A DNA stretch of 7,141 nucleotides from an uncultured Desulfurellaceae bacterium (GCA_913056505.1 CAJXLZ010000054.1:1-7141); one strand, 5' to 3'; positions 1-6,672 are shown, counted from the first letter of the stretch. The notes: generated by a model from the letters alone, not told the origin. Program-made: numbers and translations.

Positions 1-150
1 TCCAGCTCCGCACACAACCAATTCCACACTGCCATCCGGCATATTCCTTACATACCCCGTAACGTTCAGCGACGTAGCAAGCCTTTTTGCCCAAAATCTG
101 TATCCTACGTTTTGCACAATGCCGTAAACCTTTATTTTTTTGCACGCCAT
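1..150 (-). CDS. acyP: Acylphosphatase, N-terminal 50 residues (3' end outside window)
   Basis: The minus strand from ATG at 148-150 is open to the left edge and encodes 50 residues of an acylphosphatase, a family of about 90 residues that hydrolyses acyl-phosphates such as carbamoyl-phosphate or 1,3-bisphosphoglycerate in the cytosol. The N-terminal strand and phosphate loop VYGIVQNVGYRFW (8-20) contain the essential arginine R18. The second catalytic residue, N36, is in TGYVRNMPDGSVELV (31-45). The 18-residue spacing between them equals that in the human enzyme (R23, N41). The usual signature has Q-G-V-x-F/M-R; here it is Q-N-V-G-Y-R, so N14 replaces a common glycine and Y17 replaces F/M. 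The gene starts 19 bases inside the end of the upstream dehydrogenase, with GAGGAAG (155-161) as its binding site, so it should be translationally coupled. The remaining 40 or so residues lie beyond position 1. Confidence 0.9.
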   Translation of the reverse strand, partial: MACKKIKVYGIVQNVGYRFWAKRLATSLNVTGYVRNMPDGSVELVVCGAG

Positions 151-1112
151 AGCACTTCCTCATTCAGCAAATTATCCGGTCGAGCACCCTTATATACTGA
201 TATAACATTATTTGCAACAATTTTTGCCATTTTTCCCCTTGCTGAATATGTAGCGCTACCTATGTGTGGCAAAAGCACACAGCTGGGTAATTTTAATAGT
301 TCCTTATCAATGTTAGGCTCATCTTCATATACGTCAAGTCCACATCTAAACATTTTATTTTCTTTCGCAAATTGCACCAAAGCTTTTGTATTTACAACCG
401 CGCCACGTGATATATTAACAAAAACGGCATCTTTTTTCATAAGTTTGAATTCGTCATAATCGATTAAATATTTACTGTCATCATTCAAAGAGCATGTCAC
501 AACTATCACATCGCTACTTTCTAAAAGATTATTAAGCGATGTTTTTCTCGCGTCAACTAGATTTTCATACCTATTCTTCGAGCGGTTGTAGTATACGATA
601 TCCATGTTGAACCCATATCTTGCCATACGTGCAATGGTCGAACCTATTCTACCCATACCTATCACGCCCAGCCTCTTTCCATACAGCTCCTTCCCCAACA
701 TTAGGGTAGGCGCAAAACCGTTGAATTCTCCATTTCTAACAAATGAATCAGCCTCGGTTATCCTTCTTGATACGCTCATAATAAGTGACCATCCGAGTTC
801 AGCTGTGCTTTGGGTTAATACATCAGGCGTATTGGTAACAAAAATACCCTTTGATGAAGCGTATGTTATATCTATATTATTAAATCCAACACCGTAATTG
901 GCTATAATTTTCAAATCCGCTGCACTATCTATAATATTTTTATCTATATTATCAGAAACCATAGATACAATACCGAAGCATCCCTTTACCCTTTCAATTA
1001 TTTCACTGTATGTCAAGTTTCTATCTTCTTCATTAACATCTACATCAAAGTACTCACTTAGCATATTTATGCCATTCTCTGGTATTTTTCTCGTTATAAG
1101 CACTCTATTCAT
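132..1112 (-). CDS. D-isomer-specific 2-hydroxyacid dehydrogenase, glyoxylate/hydroxypyruvate reductase type
   Basis: The 326-residue protein is a complete member of the D-2-hydroxyacid dehydrogenase family (formate dehydrogenase/PGDH fold). These cytosolic enzymes reduce 2-keto acids such as glyoxylate, hydroxypyruvate or 3-phosphohydroxypyruvate with NAD(P)H. The N- and C-terminal parts form the substrate domain with NYGVGFNNID (72-81) and TNTPDVLT (93-100). The Rossmann dinucleotide-binding loop is GMGRIG (152-157). The catalytic residues are R236 (in NISRGAVVN), E265 (in DVYEDEP) and H283 (in LPHIGSAT). After the second strand, YYNRSKNR (174-181) has basic and serine residues where an NAD-specific enzyme would have an aspartate, which suggests NADP(H) preference (inference). 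There is no ACT domain, so it is not a full-length regulated SerA. The ATG (1110-1112) has AAAGGA seven bases upstream and lies 2 bases after the small gene. The stop TAA lies inside the acylphosphatase gene. The exact substrate is not decidable from sequence; GyaR-like is the best guess. Confidence 0.92.
   Translation of the reverse strand: MNRVLITRKIPENGINMLSEYFDVDVNEEDRNLTYSEIIERVKGCFGIVSMVSDNIDKNIIDSAADLKIIANYGVGFNNIDITYASSKGIFVTNTPDVLTQSTAELGWSLIMSVSRRITEADSFVRNGEFNGFAPTLMLGKELYGKRLGVIGMGRIGSTIARMARYGFNMDIVYYNRSKNRYENLVDARKTSLNNLLESSDVIVVTCSLNDDSKYLIDYDEFKLMKKDAVFVNISRGAVVNTKALVQFAKENKMFRCGLDVYEDEPNIDKELLKLPSCVLLPHIGSATYSARGKMAKIVANNVISVYKGARPDNLLNEEVLWRAKK
155..161 (-). promoter_or_regulatory. 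Ribosome binding site of the acylphosphatase gene
   Basis: On the minus strand GAGGAAG lies just upstream of ATG 148-150, with seven bases between GAGG and the start. It is inside the coding sequence of the hydroxyacid dehydrogenase (its last codons, around EEVLW). This supports the overlapping start and a real gene at the window edge. Confidence 0.65.
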
Positions 1113-1114
1113 AA

Positions 1115-1453
1115 CTATATCCTTTCATCTATATTAAATCCCAGTGTATCAGGCAATTTGCAGGCATCATCCAATAAATTACACACAACATCAAAATGTT
1201 GGTACACCTTATGTTTTGTTTTCTTATTCATAATTTCAACATACCACTCGTCGTCTATTTTAACAACGTTAACAGTAAATTTATCCTCATTCACATCGAA
1301 CTTTTCCAAAAATTTATCTTTAAAGCCCTTTTGTCTTTTAGATTTTTTCTCCTCTTTGGACCGCTTCTGCTTCAACACACCCTGTACATGCGGTGCCCAT
1401 CTGTGTATAGCATATACATTAGGTATCTCATCTATCCTGTATTCGTCATCCAT
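1115..1453 (-). CDS. Small lysine-rich protein of unknown function; C-terminus resembles FlaG
   Basis: I do not recognise this 112-residue protein with certainty. It has no signal peptide, membrane segment or cysteine motif (its two cysteines, 91 and 98, are isolated). An N-terminal part (1-27) holds RIDEIPNVYAIHRWAPHV; then comes a very basic linker (28-48, mostly K, R, Q, E); then a compact C-terminal half (about 57-112) with WYVEIMNKKTKHKVY and a final GFNIDERI. The C-terminal pattern (two strands with a K-K-T turn, a helix, then G-x-x-x-DERI at the end) resembles FlaG-family proteins (PF03646), which are linked to flagellar filaments. This is eye-level similarity only. The ATG (1451-1453) starts 18 bases after the accD stop and has only a weak GGA upstream. 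The stop TAG is 2 bases before the dehydrogenase ATG, and the dehydrogenase binding site lies inside its last codons. That packing and the single long frame support a real gene. A short out-of-frame ORF (1432-1479) overlaps its 5' end. Confidence 0.7.
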   Translation of the reverse strand: MDDEYRIDEIPNVYAIHRWAPHVQGVLKQKRSKEEKKSKRQKGFKDKFLEKFDVNEDKFTVNVVKIDDEWYVEIMNKKTKHKVYQHFDVVCNLLDDACKLPDTLGFNIDERI

Positions 1454-1471
1454 TCTATCCGAATCGCCGGT

Positions 1472-2302
1472 CTAATCATTTTTCGTATATTCTCCAAAAT
1501 ACCTTAAGAAATTACCTATAGTTTTAGGCAGATCCTTTCTCTCCACAATTAAATCTATTATACCTTTTTCAAGTAGAAATTCAGACCTTTGAAATCCTTC
1601 AGGGAGCCCTCGCCCTATTGTCTGCTCAATAACCCTGGGTCCTGCGAATCCTATTAAGGCATTCGGCTCGGCTATAATAACATCACCCAGCATAGAAAAA
1701 CTGGCTGCAACGCCGCCTGTAGTAGGATCTGTCAAAACGGAGATATAGGGCAGATGCTTTTCAGATAATTTATACAGTGCCGCAGATATGCGCTCCATCT
1801 GCATAAGTGATAAGATACCTTCCTGCATCCTTGCTCCGCCTGATGCGCTGATTATAACAAGACCTATCTTCATCCTCATCGCTTTCTCTACGGCGTGTAT
1901 AAGCTTTTCTCCTGTGGCATAACCCATAGAACCGCCAAGAAATGAAAAATCCATAACACTCAAGACACAGGGTTCACCATCAATGGTGCATACGCCGTTT
2001 ACTACAGCTTCCTTATTATGCGTTTTTTTAATAGCATCTTTTAGCCTATCCTTGTACGGCTTTAAATCCTTAAAGTTCAACGGATCTTTTGTTGTAATTT
2101 TTTTATCAAATTCTTTAAAACTATCTCTATCTGCTGTTATACTAATTCTATTCTTCGCCGATATTCTGAAATAATTTCCACAATTAGGACATATCCAATA
2201 ATTATCGGCCAGATCTTCAATGTACGATGTACTGCCGCATTTTTTACATTTAACCCATTTGTTTTCTTCATCAGGTTTCTTTCTTTTTCCAAATAAAGCC
2301 AT
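1472..2302 (-). CDS. accD: Acetyl-CoA carboxylase carboxyltransferase subunit beta
   Basis: AccD pairs with AccA to form the carboxyltransferase that moves the carboxyl group from carboxybiotin to acetyl-CoA, giving malonyl-CoA for fatty acid synthesis. The protein has 276 residues (B. subtilis AccD about 290). The N-terminal four-cysteine zinc ribbon typical of bacterial AccD is intact: C19-x-x-C22 and C38-x-x-C41. The crotonase-like core follows, with FLGGSMG (121-127), the oxyanion-hole/biotin region SASGGARMQEG (152-162), and TDPTTGGVAASFSMLGD (191-207) leading to IGFAGPRVIEQT (217-228). Nothing is missing or disrupted. The ATG at 2300-2302 lies 2 bases after the pyrC stop; its ribosome binding site is weak (a GGGGG run), so translation may depend on coupling with pyrC. 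In many Firmicutes accA follows accD directly; here a small unrelated gene follows after 18 bases, so accA must be elsewhere. Confidence 0.97.
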   Translation of the reverse strand: MALFGKRKKPDEENKWVKCKKCGSTSYIEDLADNYWICPNCGNYFRISAKNRISITADRDSFKEFDKKITTKDPLNFKDLKPYKDRLKDAIKKTHNKEAVVNGVCTIDGEPCVLSVMDFSFLGGSMGYATGEKLIHAVEKAMRMKIGLVIISASGGARMQEGILSLMQMERISAALYKLSEKHLPYISVLTDPTTGGVAASFSMLGDVIIAEPNALIGFAGPRVIEQTIGRGLPEGFQRSEFLLEKGIIDLIVERKDLPKTIGNFLRYFGEYTKND

Positions 2303-2304
2303 AA

Positions 2305-3579
2305 TTAGCCCCCATATACTACTTGTCCTTTATAAAATGTTTTCATAACCTTACCAATTAATCTCTTGGAATGAAACGGTGTGTTTTTTCCTTTTGATAC
2401 AAAGTCAAACCTATTAACAATCCACTCTTTTTCCGTATCCAGCAGTACGATATTAGCCCACGCACCCTCATCTAACGTTCCGGCATTTAAATTAAATACC
2501 GAGGCAGGTTTATAGGTCATTAAGTTTATGGCATCAAATAGGGAAATAATATCCTGTTTAACAAGATATGTGTTTACAACTGCAAATGCCGTTTCAAATC
2601 CGCTTATACCAAACGATGCCTTCTGCATTGTTGTCATTTTTGAAATTTCTTCATGGGGCGCATGATCCGTGGCTATTGCATCAACTATTTTAGTGCGTAG
2701 CGCATGGTGCAGTGCCGCAACATCATCTTCACTACACAACGGTGGATTAACCTTTGCAAAGGTATTATATCCCTCTATTTCGCTGTCTGTAAGAGATATA
2801 TGATGCGGCGTTACCTCAAATGTCAAATTCTCTGTTTCCAATTTTGCCTTTTGTAAAACATCAATGGATTCCTTCGTGCTTACGTGGCATATATGCAGCC
2901 TACCTTTTGTGCTTTTCAATATCTCTACATCTCGCGCTATAATGCTGGATTCAGAAATATTCGGTATTCCGTCTAATCCCAATCTGAACGCTCTCTCGCC
3001 TTCGTTTACAACACCGCCTGCACTTAAAGTAACATCTTCTTCATGCAGAACCAAAGGAACATTTAGATCTTCAGAGTAAACAAGCGCTTTCCGAAGCAAA
3101 GCCGCATTCATAACGGGTTTTCCGTCATCGCTAAATGCAACACAGCCAGCCTTCTTTAACGATATCATATCGCTTAGCTGTTTCCCGTCCTCATTTTTGC
3201 TTATTGAACCTATAGGATACAGATCACAAATACCCAAATTTTTTGCTTTATTTTTAATATATCCTACCGTCTGTACATTATCTATCACAGGATTTGTATT
3301 GGGCATACAACAGACAGATGTAAAACCTCCCTTAACCGCTGCTCTTAATCCCGTTTCTATTGTCTCTTTTTTTGTGAATCCGGGATCTCTTAAGTGCGCA
3401 TGCAGATCTACAAATCCGGGGGCAGCTATTAGACCGGTCGCGTCAAACTCAGAATCTATTGCCATGCCATTCACGTTGCCTACAAGCTCAATACGTCCAT
3501 CTACAATCGATATATCTGCAAAACCCTCAAAATTAGCTGAGGGAGCTATAGTATATGCGTTTCTTATAACATATCTCAT
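2305..3579 (-). CDS. pyrC: Dihydroorotase, class I (zinc amidohydrolase)
   Basis: Dihydroorotase interconverts N-carbamoyl-aspartate and dihydroorotate, the third step of de novo pyrimidine synthesis. At 424 residues it has the length of the class I (Bacillus/Aquifex type) enzyme, not the shorter E. coli class II. The metal ligands of class I are all identifiable: H60 and H62 in DLHAHLRDPG, D152 in FSDDGKPV, H179 in LVLHEED, H232 in HICHVSTKESID, and the catalytic D305 in ATDHAPH. CMPNTNP (91-97) is the substrate-site motif, and GISGFETAF (324-332) is also typical. The N-terminal 50 residues and the C-terminal 60 form the amidohydrolase beta-sandwich. ATG at 3577-3579 lies 2 bases after the gatB stop, with AGAGGAG upstream. 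No other pyrimidine gene is adjacent and no PyrR-type attenuator is visible, so the gene seems regulated with this operon. All catalytic residues are present, so it should be active, not a PyrC-like pseudo-enzyme. Confidence 0.97.
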   Translation of the reverse strand: MRYVIRNAYTIAPSANFEGFADISIVDGRIELVGNVNGMAIDSEFDATGLIAAPGFVDLHAHLRDPGFTKKETIETGLRAAVKGGFTSVCCMPNTNPVIDNVQTVGYIKNKAKNLGICDLYPIGSISKNEDGKQLSDMISLKKAGCVAFSDDGKPVMNAALLRKALVYSEDLNVPLVLHEEDVTLSAGGVVNEGERAFRLGLDGIPNISESSIIARDVEILKSTKGRLHICHVSTKESIDVLQKAKLETENLTFEVTPHHISLTDSEIEGYNTFAKVNPPLCSEDDVAALHHALRTKIVDAIATDHAPHEEISKMTTMQKASFGISGFETAFAVVNTYLVKQDIISLFDAINLMTYKPASVFNLNAGTLDEGAWANIVLLDTEKEWIVNRFDFVSKGKNTPFHSKRLIGKVMKTFYKGQVVYGG

Positions 3580-3581
3580 TG

Positions 3582-5006
3582 CTACTCCTCTAATTTTCTT
3601 ATAAGTATTTTATTTACTATTTGAGGATTAGCCTTTCCTTTTGTAATTTTCATAGTTTGTCCCACAAAAAAACCTAAAGTATTTTTCTTTCCGCTTTTGT
3701 ACTGTTGCACGGCTTTTTCGTTATTCGCTATTATACTATCAATAATTTTCCCAATCTCCGATTCATCGGTTATTTGCACAAGACCATCCTCTTTGATTAT
3801 AGTTTCAGGTTTTTTGCCCGTTTTATACATCTTGGCAAAAACACTCTTAGCTATCTTGCCGCTTATTGTATTATTATCTATAAGTTTTAGCAAATTTTGA
3901 AGGTCGTTAGGCGTAATGAGTAGATCCTTAATTGTTTTATTCTCCTTATTCAAAAAACCCAGCAGTTCACTTAATATCCAATTTGCCACAACCTGCGGAT
4001 TTTTATATCCATTCGACACTGCCTCAAAATAATCAGCCAGGTCCTTATCATCCGTTAAAATTTTAGCATCCTCTTCCTTTAGCTTATAATCCTTAACAAA
4101 TCGCTCAAATTTTTCTTTCGGCAGCTCCGGAAGCGTGGCTTTTACCCTTTTAATCCACTCATCATCTATGAGCAGAGGCACAAGATCTGGATCAGGGAAA
4201 TATCTGTATTCATTTTCCTCTTCCTTGCTTCTCATAGCCTTTGTTATGCCTTTTTTCTCATCCCACAGTCTCGTTTGCTGCACAACCTTTTCCCCGTCAT
4301 CCAATACAGTTATTTGTCTTTCTATCTCATATTCCAAAGCCTTTTCTATATGTTTGAATGAATTCATATTTTTAATTTCCGTTTTTGTTCCTAATTTTTC
4401 CTCACCTACAGGTCTTATAGATATATTGGCATCACAGCGCAACGAGCCCTCTTCCATATTACCATCGCATATGCCTAAGTACCTAACGGTATTCTTAAGA
4501 GATTTCAGATACGCCACTGCTTCAACAGGTGAATGCATCACAGGCAAAGAAACTATTTCCAAAAGCGGCACCCCGGCCCTATTCAAATCAACATAACTAC
4601 CATCCGGTTTATGTATGGTTTTTCCGGCGTCTTCTTCCATATGTATGCGCTCAATCCCTATCTTCTTAAACGCTCCATCAATATATGCATCCACATATCC
4701 GCCTGTTATAATCGGCAGCTCATATTGAGAAATCTGATACCCTTTAGGAAGATCAGGATAAAAATAATTTTTTCTGGCAAAACGCGAAAATTTATTGATA
4801 TTGCCGTTTAAAGCTAAAGCCAATTTTATTGCATACTCTACAACCTGTCTATTTAAAACAGGCAGAACACCGGGCATACCAAGACACACAGGGCATACAT
4901 GCGTATTGGGCGCTGCACCGAAATCTGTAGAACATGAACAAAATATTTTGGTTTTTGTCAGAAGCTGAATATGAACTTCCAAACCAATCACAGCTTCATA
5001 TTCCAT
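3582..5006 (-). CDS. gatB: Aspartyl/glutamyl-tRNA(Asn/Gln) amidotransferase subunit B
   Basis: GatB is the kinase/tRNA-binding subunit of the GatCAB complex. The complex amidates Glu-tRNA(Gln) and/or Asp-tRNA(Asn) in the cytosol, using ammonia released by GatA and activation by ATP. The protein has 474 residues, full length for the family. Visible marks are EAVIGLEVHIQL at the N-terminus, the four-cysteine zinc site C23-x-C25 with C38-x-x-C41, HMEEDAGK (122-129), the GatB signature VDLNRAGVPLLEI (139-151), EEGSLRCDANIS (186-196), TEIKNMNSF (209-217) and YRYFPDPDL (267-275). A helical tail (about 325-474) matches the YqeY-like GatB C-terminal domain and ends with GQTMKITKGKANPQIVNKIL. The ATG directly follows the purN TGA, with AAGGAGG five bases upstream. 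gatC and gatA, often adjacent in Firmicutes, are not next to it and must be elsewhere if the complex is functional. Its presence implies an indirect route to Gln- or Asn-tRNA. Confidence 0.98.
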   Translation of the reverse strand: MEYEAVIGLEVHIQLLTKTKIFCSCSTDFGAAPNTHVCPVCLGMPGVLPVLNRQVVEYAIKLALALNGNINKFSRFARKNYFYPDLPKGYQISQYELPIITGGYVDAYIDGAFKKIGIERIHMEEDAGKTIHKPDGSYVDLNRAGVPLLEIVSLPVMHSPVEAVAYLKSLKNTVRYLGICDGNMEEGSLRCDANISIRPVGEEKLGTKTEIKNMNSFKHIEKALEYEIERQITVLDDGEKVVQQTRLWDEKKGITKAMRSKEEENEYRYFPDPDLVPLLIDDEWIKRVKATLPELPKEKFERFVKDYKLKEEDAKILTDDKDLADYFEAVSNGYKNPQVVANWILSELLGFLNKENKTIKDLLITPNDLQNLLKLIDNNTISGKIAKSVFAKMYKTGKKPETIIKEDGLVQITDESEIGKIIDSIIANNEKAVQQYKSGKKNTLGFFVGQTMKITKGKANPQIVNKILIRKLEE

Positions 5007-5672
5007 TCAATCCTCCTTGAAGTCCTCTTTAGGATTAATTATGTAAAAATTTTCATCCATTGTCTCGTAATCTTTAATCTTTACCCTATTATTTTCCAAT
5101 TCTAATCTATTATCACACAAAAGCTTTATAGCAAGCGGATATATCTTATGTTCTGTCTTCAAGATTCTGTCTGATAGCGTATCTTCATCATCCCCATCAA
5201 AAACAGGCACAACCGATTGAGCAATAATAGGACCACTATCCAAATCCTTTGTAACAAAATGCACTGTGGCACCGGAAAATTTGACACCAGCTTCAATTGC
5301 CTGCTTTTGGGCATGCAACCCCTTAAATGATGGCAGCAAAGCCGGATGAATATTGAGTATTCTATTTTTAAAACTATCTATAAAATGGTCGGAAAGAACT
5401 CTCATAAAACCGGCTAAAATCACAAAATCTACACTGTATCTGTTGAGTATTTCTATGATATTCTTATCATAATCTTCTCTTGTTAAACCTTTAGGATCTA
5501 CAAAGAGAGCATCTATATTATTTTCTTTCGCTATTGCAAGACCCTTTACATCTTCTTTATTACTTATAACAACCACTATTTTTGCATTTTTGATATATCC
5601 GCATTTTATATGCTCTTCTATTGACTTAAAATTTGATCCCCTACCGGATATCAATACCCCCAATCTATACAA
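5007..5672 (-). CDS. purN: Phosphoribosylglycinamide formyltransferase (GAR transformylase, 10-formyl-THF dependent)
   Basis: PurN transfers a formyl group from 10-formyltetrahydrofolate to GAR, giving FGAR, in cytosolic purine synthesis. With the start chosen here it has 221 residues; E. coli PurN has 212. The phosphate-binding loop LISGRGSNF is at 7-15. The catalytic triad of the family (E. coli N106, H108, D144) is matched by N107 and H109 in LNIHPALLPSFKG and by D145 in DLDSGPII. The folate-site stretch VILAGFMRVLS (about 84-94) is also present. The start is taken as TTG at 5670-5672, which gives MYRLGVLISGRGSN, the normal N-terminus, with AAAGGGG 7 bases upstream. An in-frame GTG at 5688-5690 would add six residues and lacks a good binding site. 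The start overlaps the purM stop by 8 bases, and the TGA stop abuts the gatB ATG with no gap. The protein has about 10 more C-terminal residues than E. coli PurN. purH, the usual next gene, is not here. Confidence 0.97.
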   Translation of the reverse strand: MYRLGVLISGRGSNFKSIEEHIKCGYIKNAKIVVVISNKEDVKGLAIAKENNIDALFVDPKGLTREDYDKNIIEILNRYSVDFVILAGFMRVLSDHFIDSFKNRILNIHPALLPSFKGLHAQKQAIEAGVKFSGATVHFVTKDLDSGPIIAQSVVPVFDGDDEDTLSDRILKTEHKIYPLAIKLLCDNRLELENNRVKIKDYETMDENFYIINPKEDFKED

Positions 5673-6672
5673 TTTCCAGCCCCTTTGCACCTTCTATTAC
5701 ATATCCTATTTCATAAGCGCTGTAACCTTGACTTTCTATTATATGCATAATATTATGCTTATCTCTCTCGTTTATAAACACGGCAAAACCTATGCCCATA
5801 TTGAATGTTCTATACATTTCATAGTCGGATAGATTGCCGATATCCTGCACTAATGCAAATTCATCAGGCTTAGGCAAATGTGATTTTTCTATTATGATGC
5901 GTTGGCTATCTTTTAGAACACGAGGCATATTTTCGTAAAATCCTCCGCCTGTTATATGTGCAGCAGCATGAACATACTGCTTTATAGCATTAAATACCTT
6001 AACATAGATATGTGTCGGTCTAAGCAACATCTCAGATAGAGATTTCCCGTTAATTATGGAGTCTATTCTATAGCCCCCTACATCAAAAAACAACTTTCTC
6101 AAAAGTGAATAGCCATTCGAATGAAATCCCGATGAAGCTATACCTATAACCACATCACCATTATTAGGTGAGCACTGCAAAATTTCACTTTCTCTTGCAA
6201 TACCTACGCAAAAACCTGCAAGATCATATTCACCTTTTGCATAAGATTGCGGCATTTGCGCGGTTTCACCGCCTATTAAAGCGCAATTGCTCATATTAAG
6301 CCCGTCTGTTATACCCTCTATTATATCTGTCAATACACTGTCTTTTAATTCACTGTAGGATATATAATCTAAAAAAAATGCGGGATTCGAGCCGTTTGTG
6401 ATTATATCATTAACATTCATAGCAACAAGATCTATACCTATAGTGTTATGTTTTTCTGCCATTTTAGCAACTCTAAGTTTCGTTCCCACACCATCTGTTG
6501 CCGATGATAAGACAATATCGCAGCCAAACGATTTAAGTGAGTACAGGGCGCTAAATGAGCCTATCGATGATAAAATATTGTCCTTGGGTAACTTAGATGT
6601 AAACCTCTTAATTGTATGAACAAATTTATTGCCCTTATCGATATCAACACCGGATTCTTTATATGTTATCAA
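5665..6672 (-). CDS. purM: Phosphoribosylformylglycinamidine cyclo-ligase (AIR synthetase)
   Basis: PurM closes the imidazole ring in cytosolic de novo purine synthesis, converting FGAM to AIR with ATP. With the chosen start the protein has 335 residues, close to the usual 340-350. Family landmarks run in order: YKESGVDIDKGN (4-15), the ATP/metal-site stretch SATDGVGTKL (57-66), GIDLVAMNVNDI (79-90), FFLDY (99-103), GGETAQMP (134-141), the glycine-rich SSGFHSNGYSLLRK (180-193), HITGGGFYENMPRVL (239-253) and MYRTFNMGIG (286-295). The start is taken as TTG at 6670-6672: a perfect AAGGAGG (6677-6683) lies 4 bases upstream, and the protein then begins just before the conserved YKESGVD. An in-frame ATG at 6709-6711 would add 13 residues with no family counterpart and no ribosome binding site. 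The stop TAG (5665-5667) overlaps the likely purN start by 8 bases, as expected for purine genes translated together. The identification is firm; only the exact start is uncertain. Confidence 0.97.
   Translation of the reverse strand: MITYKESGVDIDKGNKFVHTIKRFTSKLPKDNILSSIGSFSALYSLKSFGCDIVLSSATDGVGTKLRVAKMAEKHNTIGIDLVAMNVNDIITNGSNPAFFLDYISYSELKDSVLTDIIEGITDGLNMSNCALIGGETAQMPQSYAKGEYDLAGFCVGIARESEILQCSPNNGDVVIGIASSGFHSNGYSLLRKLFFDVGGYRIDSIINGKSLSEMLLRPTHIYVKVFNAIKQYVHAAAHITGGGFYENMPRVLKDSQRIIIEKSHLPKPDEFALVQDIGNLSDYEMYRTFNMGIGFAVFINERDKHNIMHIIESQGYSAYEIGYVIEGAKGLEIV
5680..5686 (-). promoter_or_regulatory. Ribosome binding site of purN supporting a TTG start
   Basis: On the minus strand AAAGGGG is followed by seven bases (CTGGAAA) and then TTG (5670-5672), a normal spacing. 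The site lies within the last codons of purM, so purN translation is probably coupled to purM termination. The alternative GTG at 5688-5690 sits upstream of this site and cannot use it. Confidence 0.65.

Noticed and set aside
112..459. 115-codon plus-strand open frame opposite the dehydrogenase
   Set aside because: It overlaps the catalytic C-terminal half of the dehydrogenase and the start of the acylphosphatase gene on the other strand; no independent support.
1115..1453. The small gene as a degraded accA or biotin carrier protein
   Set aside because: It has no crotonase-type glycine motifs and no biotinylation motif (MKM), and its composition is unlike either protein.
1454..1471. CCG-GCGATT-CGG mini inverted repeat in the 18-base gap after accD, considered as a terminator
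   Set aside because: The stem is only three base pairs and no T-run follows on the minus strand; it is far too weak for a rho-independent terminator.
3197..3604. 135-codon plus-strand open frame opposite pyrC
   Set aside because: It is antisense to pyrC, which has all metal ligands intact; the translation has no recognisable motif.
4135..4596. 153-codon plus-strand open frame within gatB
   Set aside because: It lies wholly antisense to the well-conserved gatB, has no family resemblance and no ribosome binding site that stands out; it is a shadow of the real gene.
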